Source: Okeania sp. SIO1I7 (lineage in GTDB: Bacteria > Cyanobacteriota > Cyanobacteriia > Cyanobacteriales > Microcoleaceae). From it: a DNA stretch of 64,000 nucleotides. The DNA lies in assembly GCA_010672585.1 (NCBI GenBank), contig JAAHGF010000002.1:310001-374000 (forward strand). The letters run 5' to 3'. The position numbers and the translations under genes were made by a program. The notes under the pieces are model-generated. The model did not search any database and was not told the origin of the DNA. It saw nothing but the letters and a program-made list of their open reading frames with translations. Below, one piece after another: positions 9,906 to 18,911 of the stretch (the first letter of the stretch is position 1; every line of letters begins with the position of its first letter).

Positions 9906-10092
9906 GACCGCTGTTTAGACAGAGGTGATGTCCTCCCCCTGTTTTGAACTTGAGAATAACAAAATGTAGCTAGCTTGTCAAGGGCTTGTGAACGTTTAGC
10001 TTATGAAGGTATCCGAATCCAGGCCCTGGCTTTCCCATCCCTCCGCTCCCCTGCGGGAGAGCGCGGGACTTCCCGCCAGGAAAGTTAAAACA
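9906..10092. repeat. Inverted copy of an IS-end sequence also at 28245-28425
   Basis: Contains AGAGGTGATGTCCTCCCCCT, the AGCTTGTCAAGG block, GGCTTTCCCATCCCTCCGCT and GCGGGACTTCCCGCC. The same blocks appear in reverse order and complement at 28245-28425. It is probably the outer end of an IS200/IS605-type element; the element itself is gone at both places. Confidence 0.6.
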
Positions 10093-10453
10093 TAATTCTA
10101 TCTGAGTGTGATGTTAAGTTAGACTCTTGCTAGTCTTGCTCAGTATCTGTTTTTATTTTGGTCGCGATTCACCGGGAGGTGAATCGGAGATTATACCGGG
10201 AGTCCTCAAAACTCCATTTTAGATAGAATTGTCTCTGCAATAGTTGACTTAGTGAATCTACAATCTAAAATATACAAATAGGAGGTATAAAAAAGCTGAC
10301 AAATTTGATGTTCAAGCAAATATACCTACTAATACCATTTTAGTTAGCTCTCAGGGGTGAGAAGAAAAAATTCTTACCCTAAAATAATCCTATTAAGGCA
10401 TGAGTTAATAAACAATAAAATGGTAAAAAAATCAAAACTTATTTTAGACAACT
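10093..10453. other. Spacer upstream of the winged-helix hypothetical
   Basis: No gene or named element recognised. It is AT-rich, with a TAGATAGAATTGTCTCTGC stretch echoing TAATTCTATCTGAG at 10093, suggesting another decayed inverted repeat. Confidence 0.4.
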
Positions 10454-11242
10454 TTGAAAACTATATCCTTTGCTATGCAGGGAAAAATGGATTATGAAAC
10501 TTTAGGAAAAGCAGGAGGAATTAGCACAACTCCTGGCACACCCCAATGGGCACTTGCTATTAAGTTAAAACTACAATCTGTTCTGAAAAAAGATGTAGTT
10601 GTTAATGAGGAACAATTAAAGGCATGGCGTGAATTAATGAAACAGCCAGCGGCTTATCAACAATTACTTGATGAGCAAGGAAAACCATTTAATAGCTATG
10701 AAGAATTATGTCGTGCTCAACCACCTTATGGATTAGGTTGTGAAGCTAAAGAAATTGAAGAATTAATTAGCAGTTTAGAATCAACTGGAACAAACACAGT
10801 TGATACACCGGAAGACCCGGTTAAAGATTTAGGAAATCCATCAAATTATTTTCATAAATTCTCTAAACTTGTGGAAGCTTGCCCGGATAATCAAGCTTTA
10901 AATGCACCGAAAATAGGGGAGATTTTAGATTATGCTCATAGTACTGCTCAATTATGGAGAAAAAGATGGGAACATTTAGGATGGTTGGAACAATCAAAAA
11001 GTAGTGGGAGAGGTTTTTACCAAATTACTGAATCAGGAAAAAATGCAGTTAAAAATTGGTTAGAGCAACAGCCAGAAGGTAAATTGAATGAAGAACTATG
11101 GGTAGTAGTTCCGAAAAATCCTAAAAAGGCAGCAGAAAAATTGATTAAATCTTTTAAAGATGAAGAATTAAGGGAAATTAACCAACTAATAGGAGAATAT
11201 TTTAGCCAAGAATTAACTGCATTTCACTCAGATATTGAATGA
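10454..11242 (+). CDS. Winged-helix hypothetical protein
   Basis: A 262-residue protein I do not recognise. Residues about 125-195 look like a winged helix: APKIGEILDYAHSTAQLWRK as helix-turn-helix, then a basic RGFYQITESGKNAVKNWL wing and helix, so DNA binding is inferred. The N-terminal third is charged and helical with no motif. The longest frame starts at a TTG (10454); ATG codons at 10475 and 10487 are alternatives, and no clear ribosome-binding site decides. An ATG at 10420 opens a different frame after an A7 run, so a frameshift at that run could have removed the true N-terminus. It stands alone; no operon partner. Confidence 0.65.
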   Translation: MKTISFAMQGKMDYETLGKAGGISTTPGTPQWALAIKLKLQSVLKKDVVVNEEQLKAWRELMKQPAAYQQLLDEQGKPFNSYEELCRAQPPYGLGCEAKEIEELISSLESTGTNTVDTPEDPVKDLGNPSNYFHKFSKLVEACPDNQALNAPKIGEILDYAHSTAQLWRKRWEHLGWLEQSKSSGRGFYQITESGKNAVKNWLEQQPEGKLNEELWVVVPKNPKKAAEKLIKSFKDEELREINQLIGEYFSQELTAFHSDIE

Positions 11243-12203
11243 AGATTAGTGTTTAGCGATCACCAGATTGTCTAATTCATTAAAGTCAGCATCTAACAGC
11301 AGAAATTAATACTTAATTTTTTTTCTACTGCCAGAGCATTGAGTCCTGAAATAACAATTTTTACTGTCGGAAATTATTAAGTCATATTCTGCGCTTTAAA
11401 GGGTAGTTTCAACAATTAATTATTAATTATTAATTATTACTTCTCCTTGAAAAGAAGAGGATTGACTAATCATGAAAATTTTTTCTTGTTTCTCCTTTAA
11501 AGGATAGGCTTTAAACCTTAATTATTCGGTAAAAGAGAAAGAGTCATAATTCAGGATTCAAGAGGGAATGAAAATTACCAATCTGGCAAATATTGTCAGT
11601 TTAAGTGTTAAATTTTTTCGTCTAACTTTATTATCTCACGAGTATGGTTGATTTTTTTTCAATATAAATACTTAGTGATTATTTAGTTTTTGCGCTACTT
11701 TTTATATCTCAAAATGAGATGTGGAAGGTGAGTACTAATGTTAAAAGTAGTCCTAAATTGTACAAAGTAAGTCAATGATTGAAAAACAATAACTACAAGG
11801 GTTACTTTTAACTAATGATTTTTGAGTAAAGTAAATAGTTATATCTATATATAGTGTTTTTATTTGAGATGTAAATCTAGATTGAGGTTTTTTATAAGAA
11901 CAAAAGCGCGCCGATTAATTACCTGATATCCTTGTGTTTGCTACTTTTAATTTTGTTTTCTATCCTTGACTATTCGCCCCATACCTTTTTCATCGTACTT
12001 GGTCTCCACATTCCAGATAAAAACGCTATATAAAAATTGAATTTACTGACTTATGATTGAATTTGTTAGTCAGAAAGGAGCAACTTTATATATAAATCAA
12101 AAAAATGTGTATTTCAAAGAAACTGAGATAATAGTCTATACTCAATTCCTAATTTGTTTGGAAAAGATCAAATATTTTTGTTTTAAATTAAGAAGAGGAA
12201 ATA
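11243..12203. other. Spacer with one TTCGGTAA-type element
   Basis: About 960 bases with no gene seen. It holds the repeat element at 11410-11532; the rest is AT-rich single-copy-looking DNA that presumably carries the promoter of the operon starting at 12204. Confidence 0.5.
11410..11532. repeat. TTCGGTAA / CAACAATT element, short family
   Basis: It starts CAACAATTAATTATT, passes through CCTTGAAAAGAAGAGGATTG and GGCTTTAAACC and ends TTATTCGGTAA. It matches copies at 18808-18911, 20265-20386, 21394-21523, 25751-25873, 43395-43875 (interrupted) and about 62018-62106 (truncated). It is noncoding. Confidence 0.75.
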
Positions 12204-12779
12204 ATGACAGAGCTTTCTACTGAACAATTGCTTTATCTGCTTTATACGTTTGCTTATTCAACAGAAGGAACAGTAACTAGAAGTACAGTTAGGAATCATT
12301 TATCTAAAAAACGTCGCCCCAATGCCAAACAAGTTTGTGAGAGTTTATGTGAGTTGAAGTTATTGGAGTCTCCTAAACGAGGCAGAATTAAAGTTACGGA
12401 GATGGGAATGAAAGCTTTAGTTATTAATCTTCAAACAACTGAATATAAATTTAGGTCTAATAAAGGAGCTAAACTTTTAAATGCTTTGATGGCTTGTTTG
12501 AAATTAGCAGCAAAATATAATCAGATAAATTATCAAAATGAGGATATGGATTTTGAGACATTTTTAGAGAAGTTTGAAAAGCTTTATTTTGAAGAAAGGA
12601 GTCGTCAAGAATTACGAGGATTTGTCGCTATTCGTAGTCAAGAAATTTGTCAAAAGTTTAAGGAGAAAAATTATATTTCGGAATCTAACTTAAAGAAATA
12701 TTTTGAGCAGTTAAAATCCCAAGATATTGTTTTTGCTGTAGTAGAAGACAATGAAGAAATTATTGAGTGGGTAAATTAA
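12204..12779 (+). CDS. Winged-helix protein, first gene of ATPase-nuclease operon
   Basis: A 191-residue protein with no family I can name. Residues about 1-75 resemble a winged helix (EQLLYLLYTFAYSTEGTVTR, then VCESLCELKLLESPKRGRIK and VTEMGMKAL); the rest is helical and acidic. The start is well supported by GAGGAAATA before the ATG. It ends 3 bases before the next gene, so the two are almost certainly co-transcribed and co-translated. The winged helix beside an ATPase-nuclease suggests a DNA-binding or specificity partner, or an autoregulator; this is inference. Base composition is very AT-rich, like its partner. Confidence 0.75.
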   Translation: MTELSTEQLLYLLYTFAYSTEGTVTRSTVRNHLSKKRRPNAKQVCESLCELKLLESPKRGRIKVTEMGMKALVINLQTTEYKFRSNKGAKLLNALMACLKLAAKYNQINYQNEDMDFETFLEKFEKLYFEERSRQELRGFVAIRSQEICQKFKEKNYISESNLKKYFEQLKSQDIVFAVVEDNEEIIEWVN

Positions 12780-12782
12780 ATT

Positions 12783-14609
12783 ATGCCAGAAAATGCAGGA
12801 AAGAAAAGGATGATTAAAGACTTTCTCCAACGCATAAGAAAGGGAGAAGGTTTTATTGAAGATATTTGGATTGAACGTGATGTTAGACCTCTAGGAACAA
12901 ATGATGTTCTTTCAGAGAATAGAAGTTCATGTTCAGCTAACAGTTTGTCTGGAAGACCAGTATCTAATATTACTGAGCTTCTTCAAGATGATATTCGTCA
13001 AACTTTTGAAGAAGGATATTTTACTGCGAGATTCGTTACTGCTGTATTGGGTATTGGGAAAACTTCATTACTAACTTATTTAGAGAACTTAATCATATAT
13101 GAATTTGATTATAAGACTAATTCTGTTGTTATTAAAATTGGATTGAATAAGTTAGAGAAAATACCAATAGATAGTAATTATAATTTCCAGGTAAAGTTTT
13201 ACTGTTATATTTTAAGCAAAACTTTTTGGGAACTAACAAGAAACCCAGAATTATCATCAGTAAGAGATGAAGCTATAGAATTTCTCAAAGACTTTGATGT
13301 AGAACCAGGATTATTAGATAAACTGAATCGAGAGAAAATTAATCAAGACAATTTAGAATCACAGTTTTTGACATTCTTTCTAAATCTTCCTGTGGACTTA
13401 GCTAAATTGTTTCTTGACTTGATCTCTCAAGTAAATGAAATTGTTCCTGGATTTACTTTTGCTTATCTCATAGATGAATTAGATTCATTAACAGAATTTG
13501 GTAATGTAGAGGAAGATATTCAACTAATTTTTAAGGACTTATTAAAACGGATATATGATGAATATCAGTCTAAAATTCCTCTACTAATTTATTTAGTAGG
13601 AACGAGCAATAGAGTCAGGCAAATTATTGAAGGAAATTCAGTATTGGAAAGCTTAATAGCAGAGAATACAATAGAGCTTTATAATTGTTCTGAAAAAGAA
13701 TACAAAATGATTAGAGAAAAAATAGATGAAAGGTTTAGAGGAGCATATAAGGGATATAAAAATTTTGACCTTGCTTGGCAAGAAATTCAGAATATACCAT
13801 TGAAAAAAACTAAAAATTTAAGAGTATTTTATCAAGATTACACTGGGGAAGTGTTAAAAATACACGAAAAGTATTTTCAAGAAGCACCAGAGCAAAAATT
13901 TGAAGGTGATGCTCGTGGATTAGTTGAAGCAAAATGTCGAGAGCAATGGGATAAATATTTAAACAAGAAAGCATACAAATTATCAACAGTTGAAACTACA
14001 AAAGTAATTCCAGGCAAAAAAACAGGAGAAAAACACGCTTTAGATTGTTATGTAGAATTACTTCACAATGGTATACAAGTAGCTAGAGGTTTTGGTGAGG
14101 CAAAAAATTATGAATTATTGAGTTCTCACTTAAAAATATTTAGTGATTGGTTAGATGATTTTCAATTTAATCCATATCTTTTGGATAATACTCCTCCAGA
14201 CTTAGCTTTTATGATTGCTCCTTCATGTGCGTCACTCTTAGAAAAAAAGTTAAAGTCAAAAAATATCGAATTTATTCAAGCAGATAAAGTTATTGATAAA
14301 AAATCAACTCCATTACCAAAGTCAACAAGTTCAACTGTAGATAAAATTATTGAAACAAAATCAACTTTATCGCCACATTCGACAAGCTCAACTGCTGTTA
14401 ATATCAATACAGCGAACGAAACTGAATTAATAACTGCTTTTAAAGGAACAGGTGTCAAGAAAAAAACTATTCAAAAGCTGATAAATAATAGAAAAAGTAA
14501 TCCTTACAAAGACTTAAATCATCTGGTATCCGATCTTAAGTTTAGCGACAATGTAAAAGCTAAACTTAAAGTTAAACTCGAGAATGAAGAAATTAGTTTT
14601 TCTGATTGA
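12783..14609 (+). CDS. AAA-like ATPase with PD-(D/E)XK-like nuclease and HhH tail
   Basis: A 608-residue multidomain protein. Residues 80-340 form a P-loop ATPase: Walker A AVLGIGKT (87-94), Walker B FTFAYLIDELD (224-234) and a sensor-like LVGTSN (271-276). Residues about 375-505 look like a PD-(D/E)XK nuclease fold: D421 in LDCYVELL and E439-A-K441 in GFGEAKNY give the D, ExK pattern. After a Ser/Thr/Lys-rich linker (505-537), residues 539-600 are a helix-hairpin-helix DNA-binding tail (VNINTANETEL, ComEA-like). The enzyme would couple ATP to DNA binding and cleavage, as in defence or mobile-element systems; that role is inferred. It follows the winged-helix gene by 3 bases and precedes the 137-bp hairpin repeat array directly. 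I do not recognise this architecture as a named system. Confidence 0.8.
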   Translation: MPENAGKKRMIKDFLQRIRKGEGFIEDIWIERDVRPLGTNDVLSENRSSCSANSLSGRPVSNITELLQDDIRQTFEEGYFTARFVTAVLGIGKTSLLTYLENLIIYEFDYKTNSVVIKIGLNKLEKIPIDSNYNFQVKFYCYILSKTFWELTRNPELSSVRDEAIEFLKDFDVEPGLLDKLNREKINQDNLESQFLTFFLNLPVDLAKLFLDLISQVNEIVPGFTFAYLIDELDSLTEFGNVEEDIQLIFKDLLKRIYDEYQSKIPLLIYLVGTSNRVRQIIEGNSVLESLIAENTIELYNCSEKEYKMIREKIDERFRGAYKGYKNFDLAWQEIQNIPLKKTKNLRVFYQDYTGEVLKIHEKYFQEAPEQKFEGDARGLVEAKCREQWDKYLNKKAYKLSTVETTKVIPGKKTGEKHALDCYVELLHNGIQVARGFGEAKNYELLSSHLKIFSDWLDDFQFNPYLLDNTPPDLAFMIAPSCASLLEKKLKSKNIEFIQADKVIDKKSTPLPKSTSSTVDKIIETKSTLSPHSTSSTAVNINTANETELITAFKGTGVKKKTIQKLINNRKSNPYKDLNHLVSDLKFSDNVKAKLKVKLENEEISFSD

Positions 14610-14613
14610 AGTA

Positions 14614-15625
14614 ACAAAAATCCAAGAGATATTTGCCATGGAGTAAATCATTTATATCTCTCTATCCTTCCACTACTAAAAATTTTCTAGGCAACTCTAG
14701 AACTTATCCGAAAAAATCAACAATATTGAAATTTTTATGGTTTGGCAATGACCAAAGTAAAAGAGACATTTCCCATGGAGTAAATTATTTATATCTCTCC
14801 ACTCTTACACCACTAAAAATTTTCTAGGCAACTCTGAAAATTATCCGAAAAAATCAACAATATATGGAATAAATCATTTATATCTCTCCACCCTTCCACC
14901 ACTGAAAATTTTCTAGACAACTCTAGAAATTCTCTGAAAAAATCAAAAATATTGAGATTTTCCTGATGTGGGAATGACCAAAGCAAAAGAGATATTTACC
15001 ATGGAGTAAATTATTTCTCTATCTCCACCCTTCTACTACTGAAAATTTTCTAGACAACTCTAGAAATTCTCTGAAAAAATCAAAAATATTGAGATTTTCC
15101 TGATGTGGGAATGACCAAAGCAAAAGAGATATTTACCATGGAGTAAATTATTTCTCTATCTCCACCCTTCTACTACTGAAAATTTTCTAGACAACTCTAG
15201 AAATTCTCTGAAAAAATCAACAATATATCAACAATATATGGAATAAATCATTTATATCTCCACCCTTCCACCACTGAAAATTTTCTAGGCAACTCTAGAA
15301 ATTCTCCAAAAAAATCAACAAGATTGAGATTTTTATGGTTTGGCAATGACCAAAGTAAAACAGATATTTACCATGGAATAAATCATTTATATCCCTCCAC
15401 CCTTCCACCACTGAAAATTTTCTAGGCAACTCTAGAAATTCTCCAAAAAAATCAACAAGATTGAGATTTTCCTGATGCGACAATGACAAAAATCTAAGAA
15501 ATATTTGCCATGGAGTAAATCATTTATCTCTCTCCACCATTCCACCACTGAAAATTTTCTAGGCAACTGTAGAACTTATCCGAAAAAATCAACAAGATTG
15601 AGATTTTTATGGTGCAATAATGAGA
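14614..15625. repeat. Eight-copy 137-bp tandem repeat array with hairpins
   Basis: Eight units, marked by ATGGAGTAAAT or ATGGAATAAAT at 14638, 14775, 14864, 15001, 15138, 15238, 15373 and 15510. Spacings are 137, 89, 137, 137, 100, 135 and 137; the short units carry internal deletions. Each unit contains an imperfect stem, AATTTTCTAG and CTAGAAATT around a GCAACT-like loop, and many carry a second, AAAAATC and GATTTTT around CAATATTG. Since 137 is not a multiple of three and every frame has stops, it is noncoding. The array starts 5 bases after the ATPase-nuclease stop codon and ends about 75 bases before the prolyl oligopeptidase. Confidence 0.93.
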
Positions 15626-15700
15626 AAAGTTAGACGTTCTTTACTTGATAAAAATCTCATCAACTTCTAAGATTAAGTCAACCATTCACAAATCAAAAAT

Positions 15701-17812
15701 ATGAAATATTCAAAAGAACCTCTAACATATCCCATCACCCACAAAACAGACATAGTAGAAAATTATCATGGTGTAGAAGTGGCCGACCCCTATCGATGGT
15801 TAGAAGACCCTAATTCAGAAGAAACTCAAGAGTGGGTAAAAGCGCAGAATAAAATTACCTTTAATTATCTCGAAGAAATTTCCGAACGAGAAAACATCAA
15901 AAAACGACTGACTAAAATCTGGGATTATGAAAAATATAGCGTTCCTTTTAAAGAAGGCGATCGCTACTTTTATTACAAGAATGATGGTTTGCAAAACCAA
16001 AGTATTTTATACACTTTGCCTACTCTTGATGCTGAACCAAAGGTTTTGATAGACCCCAACAAATTCTCAGAAGATGGAACAGTCGCTCTTTCGGGAATTG
16101 CTATTAGTAAAGATGGCAAATTAATCGCTTATGGTATTTCTAATTCTGGTTCAGACTGGCAAGAATGGCGAATCAAAAATATTGAGACTGGGGAAGATTT
16201 ACCAGATGTTTTGCAATGGATAAAATTTAATGTACCAGCTTGGAAAAATGATAATCAAGGTTTGTTTTATAGTCGCTACGAACAACCACAAGGAGGAGAA
16301 TTAGAAGAAACTAATTATTTACAAAAAGTTTACTACCATCGTTTAGGTACTCCTCAAAGTGATGATGTACTAATTTATGAAAAACCAGAGCGAAAAGAAT
16401 GGAGTTTCAATTGTTATATTACGGAAGATAGTAAGTATTTAGTTATTACAGTTTGGCAAAGTACAGACCGCAAAAATTTGGTTTTTTATCAGGAATTAAC
16501 TATAGAAGATGCGCCGATAGTAGAATTAATTAGTGAATTTGAGGCTGAATATCGTCTGATAGATAATGATGATAATATCTTTTGGTTTGTCACAGATTTT
16601 GATGCTCCGAAAAGACGAGTTATTGCCATTGATATTAATAACCCTCCATCTCCTTCTTTAGTCACGGGAGAAAATAAGGATAAATGGCAAGAAATTATTC
16701 CTGAAACAACAGATACATTGAGAGGTGTAGGTACACTTAATAATCAGTTTGTTGCTTTCTATTTAAAAGATGCTCATACTCAAGTAAAAGTACTTAATCT
16801 TGATGGTTCTCCAGTACGAGATGTCGATTTACCTGGCATTGGTTCAGTAGGTGGTTTTAATGGTAAACGTCACGAGACAACTACATTTTATAGTTATGTT
16901 AGTTTCACAACTCCCTCAACTATTTATCAGTACGATATGGTGAGTGGTGAAAGTAAAATTTATCGCCAACCAACTGTAGATTTTAATCCTGATGAATTTG
17001 AAACTAAGCAAATTTTTTATAGTAGTAAGGATGGTACAAGTATCCCGATGTTTATTACTCATAAAAAAGGTGTAAAACTGGATGGGAATAATCCGACTAT
17101 TCTCTATGGATATGGAGGATTTAGTATTTCTATCACTCCAAGTTTTTCTATTAGTAGATTAGTCTGGTTAGAGATGGGTGGTGTGTATGCAGTTGCCAAT
17201 ATTCGTGGTGGTGGAGAATATGGTGAAGAGTGGCATAAAGCAGGAATAAAACAACAGAAACAAAATGTATTTGATGACTTTATTAGTGCTGCTGAATGGT
17301 TGATTGAAAATAACTGGAGTTCCTCGAAAAAGTTAGCTATTACTGGTGCAAGTAATGGTGGTTTATTGGTAGGTGCTTGTATAACTCAAAGACCAGAATT
17401 ATTTGGTGCAGCTTTACCCGCAGTGGGAGTAATGGATATGTTACGTTTCCCTAAATTTACTATTGGTTGGGCATGGGTTGCTGATTATGGTTCTCCAGAT
17501 AATCCAGAAGAATTTAAAGCTTTATATGCTTATTCTCCCCTACATAATTTAAAGCCAGAAATATCTTATCCGGCAACTTTAGTTACTACTGCTGACCATG
17601 ATGATCGAGTTGTTCCAGCTCATAGTTTTAAGTTTATTTCTGCTTTACAAGCAGCCCATATTGGAGATAATCCAGTGTTAATTAGAATTGAAACTAAAGC
17701 AGGTCATGGACCAGGAAAACCTACTACGAAAATAATTGAAGAAATTACAGACGAATTTGCTTTTTTGCTGAGAAATTTTCAGATTGAATTGCCTGAAAAT
17801 TTTGGTAATTAG
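15701..17812 (+). CDS. Prolyl oligopeptidase family serine peptidase (S9A)
   Basis: A 703-residue peptidase that hydrolyses short proline-containing peptides (cleavage after Pro is usual for the family). The N-terminal beta-propeller covers about residues 75-420, and the alpha/beta-hydrolase catalytic domain covers the remainder. The catalytic triad is visible: Ser551 in GASNGG, Asp about 635 in DHDDRVVP and His669 in KAGHGPG; the N-terminal DPYRWLED block is typical of the family. Length is normal and no signal peptide is present, so it is probably cytoplasmic. It is a single gene with ATG at 15701 just beyond the tandem array. Confidence 0.93.
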   Translation: MKYSKEPLTYPITHKTDIVENYHGVEVADPYRWLEDPNSEETQEWVKAQNKITFNYLEEISERENIKKRLTKIWDYEKYSVPFKEGDRYFYYKNDGLQNQSILYTLPTLDAEPKVLIDPNKFSEDGTVALSGIAISKDGKLIAYGISNSGSDWQEWRIKNIETGEDLPDVLQWIKFNVPAWKNDNQGLFYSRYEQPQGGELEETNYLQKVYYHRLGTPQSDDVLIYEKPERKEWSFNCYITEDSKYLVITVWQSTDRKNLVFYQELTIEDAPIVELISEFEAEYRLIDNDDNIFWFVTDFDAPKRRVIAIDINNPPSPSLVTGENKDKWQEIIPETTDTLRGVGTLNNQFVAFYLKDAHTQVKVLNLDGSPVRDVDLPGIGSVGGFNGKRHETTTFYSYVSFTTPSTIYQYDMVSGESKIYRQPTVDFNPDEFETKQIFYSSKDGTSIPMFITHKKGVKLDGNNPTILYGYGGFSISITPSFSISRLVWLEMGGVYAVANIRGGGEYGEEWHKAGIKQQKQNVFDDFISAAEWLIENNWSSSKKLAITGASNGGLLVGACITQRPELFGAALPAVGVMDMLRFPKFTIGWAWVADYGSPDNPEEFKALYAYSPLHNLKPEISYPATLVTTADHDDRVVPAHSFKFISALQAAHIGDNPVLIRIETKAGHGPGKPTTKIIEEITDEFAFLLRNFQIELPENFGN

Positions 17813-18375
17813 GGTTTGCGTATGGAAAGTCTTTTTGCTCTTTGTAGGAGACAGGAAACAACCCACCCCTCGCCCCTCCCCCTCCCAGGAGGGGAAGACA
17901 GGATAAATGGGAATGAGCGAAGAGGTAGTAGAAAGAATTTTCCCTTGATTTTTCTGCCTAACTCTTGCCTAAAATACTAATACCAATTCTCTATGAAGTT
18001 GCGCTTAATAAAAGATAATAGCTATTAGTAAAACTCAGGTTTGAGTAAGAATTATTAAGCGCATTGTTACAGATAATTGGTATCAATTTTGAGCATGAAG
18101 AGCTGAAAACCAGGTACTTTTTAAATGCCCCAAAAAAGCTAAATTATTTATATGTAAATGCTTTTAGATTTAATCAGCAAGCCCTAATTAATTTCTGAAA
18201 TTTGGGAGTTGATGAGGTACAAAATTTTAGGACTTTAGGGAGTAGGGAGTAGGGAAAAAAAGATTAACTTTAAAGCTGTACCCCACTATCCTAAAAAGTG
18301 CTGCAAGTTGTTAGTTAATCACAACTCCAATAATGATTTGATAAATTCTTCTCCGGTATAACCAACTAAAAATCC
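17813..18375. other. Spacer with C-rich repeat and an AATACCAATT element
   Basis: No gene seen. It holds a CCCACCCCTCGCCCCTCCC block (about 17860-17890), the inverted-repeat element at 17978-18085 and GGGAGTAGGG units near 18240. Confidence 0.6.
17978..18085. repeat. Inverted-repeat element, AATACCAATT family
   Basis: It starts TAATACCAATTCTCTATG and ends ATAATTGGTATCAA, with matching subterminal CGCTTAATAA and ATTATTAAGCGC, so the whole about 108-bp unit can fold on itself. A related copy at about 20198-20420 is interrupted by a TTCGGTAA-type element. Confidence 0.65.
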
Positions 18376-18648
18376 ATTCATTAATTGATAATGGATAATG
18401 GATAATTGATAATTACCTCTGGTTAAAACCGCTACGGAATTGAAAATAAGGAAATATTATTTCTTCTCTTGGTTGATTGGATATGGCGAGGGGACCCGCT
18501 CTTGACAGAGCCGCTCCGCTTTATATGTTGCGGAGCAAAACGCCATCCCTCAACCGCTTTTTTCCCCTTAAAAGGGGAGGCTTCAAGGCGCGAATTATTT
18601 AATTATTAATTATTAATTATTAATTATTAATTATTAATTATTCGGTAA
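18376..18648. repeat. Long TTCGGTAA-type element, copy 2 with extra insert
   Basis: Same element as 4659-4877, but with about 50 extra bases near 18490-18540 (CCCGCTCTTGACAGAG through TTGCGGAGCAAAA) placed between the GATATGGCGA and CGCCATCCCTC blocks. It ends TTCGGTAA at 18648, where it cuts into the remnant reading frame on the minus strand. Confidence 0.75.
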
Positions 18649-18877
18649 ATATTCCTCCCCAAAAATCTTCAACAGAAACAACCTGTTGAACATTACTTTT
18701 TCGAGCAAATGCAACAATAACTATCAAGGAAAAAATGATTGTACGTAATATTCCTATTAAAAGCTGTCTTTCAAGCTCAAGTAAATCAGAAATACTATCT
18801 GCATTTTTTACCGAATAATTAAGGTTTAAACCCTCTCTTTTAAAGGATAAAAAAGAAAAAAAATCCTGAAGCGTCAA
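18638..18877 (-). pseudogene. C-terminal membrane segment of an element-split gene
   Basis: The informative part is 18649-18807 (minus), which encodes NADSISDLLELERQL, a hydrophobic helix ILRTIIFSLIVIVAFA, and VSVEDFWGGI. It reads as the continuation of the 18902-19837 protein, separated from it by the repeat element at 18808-18911 and cut again at its own C-terminal end by the element ending at 18648. The first codons of the open frame are repeat-derived. It is probably not a working gene by itself. The reading as one split gene is inference from matching strand, order and clean element junctions. Confidence 0.5.
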
Positions 18878-18911
18878 TTATTAATTATTAATTATTAATT
18901 ATTAATTGTTG
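18808..18911. repeat. TTCGGTAA / CAACAATT element splitting a gene
   Basis: Minus orientation: it begins TTACCGAATAATTAAGG (plus strand) and ends AATTAATTGTTG. It has the same internal TTTAAACCCTCTC and TCCTTTAAAAGAG features as the other short copies. It sits exactly between the two halves of a minus-strand membrane-protein frame. Confidence 0.7.

Noticed and set aside
9750-9947. 65-codon plus-strand frame
   Set aside because: Covers the solo TnpB-type right end; composition does not look like protein.
14633-15489. Open frames inside the tandem array (64 codons on each strand)
   Set aside because: The unit length of 137 is not a multiple of three, so frames change from unit to unit; the frames exist only by chance.
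14614-15625. Tandem array as a CRISPR
   Set aside because: Units are 137 bp with no short repeat / unique spacer alternation; whole units, including the would-be spacers, are conserved, and no cas gene is near.
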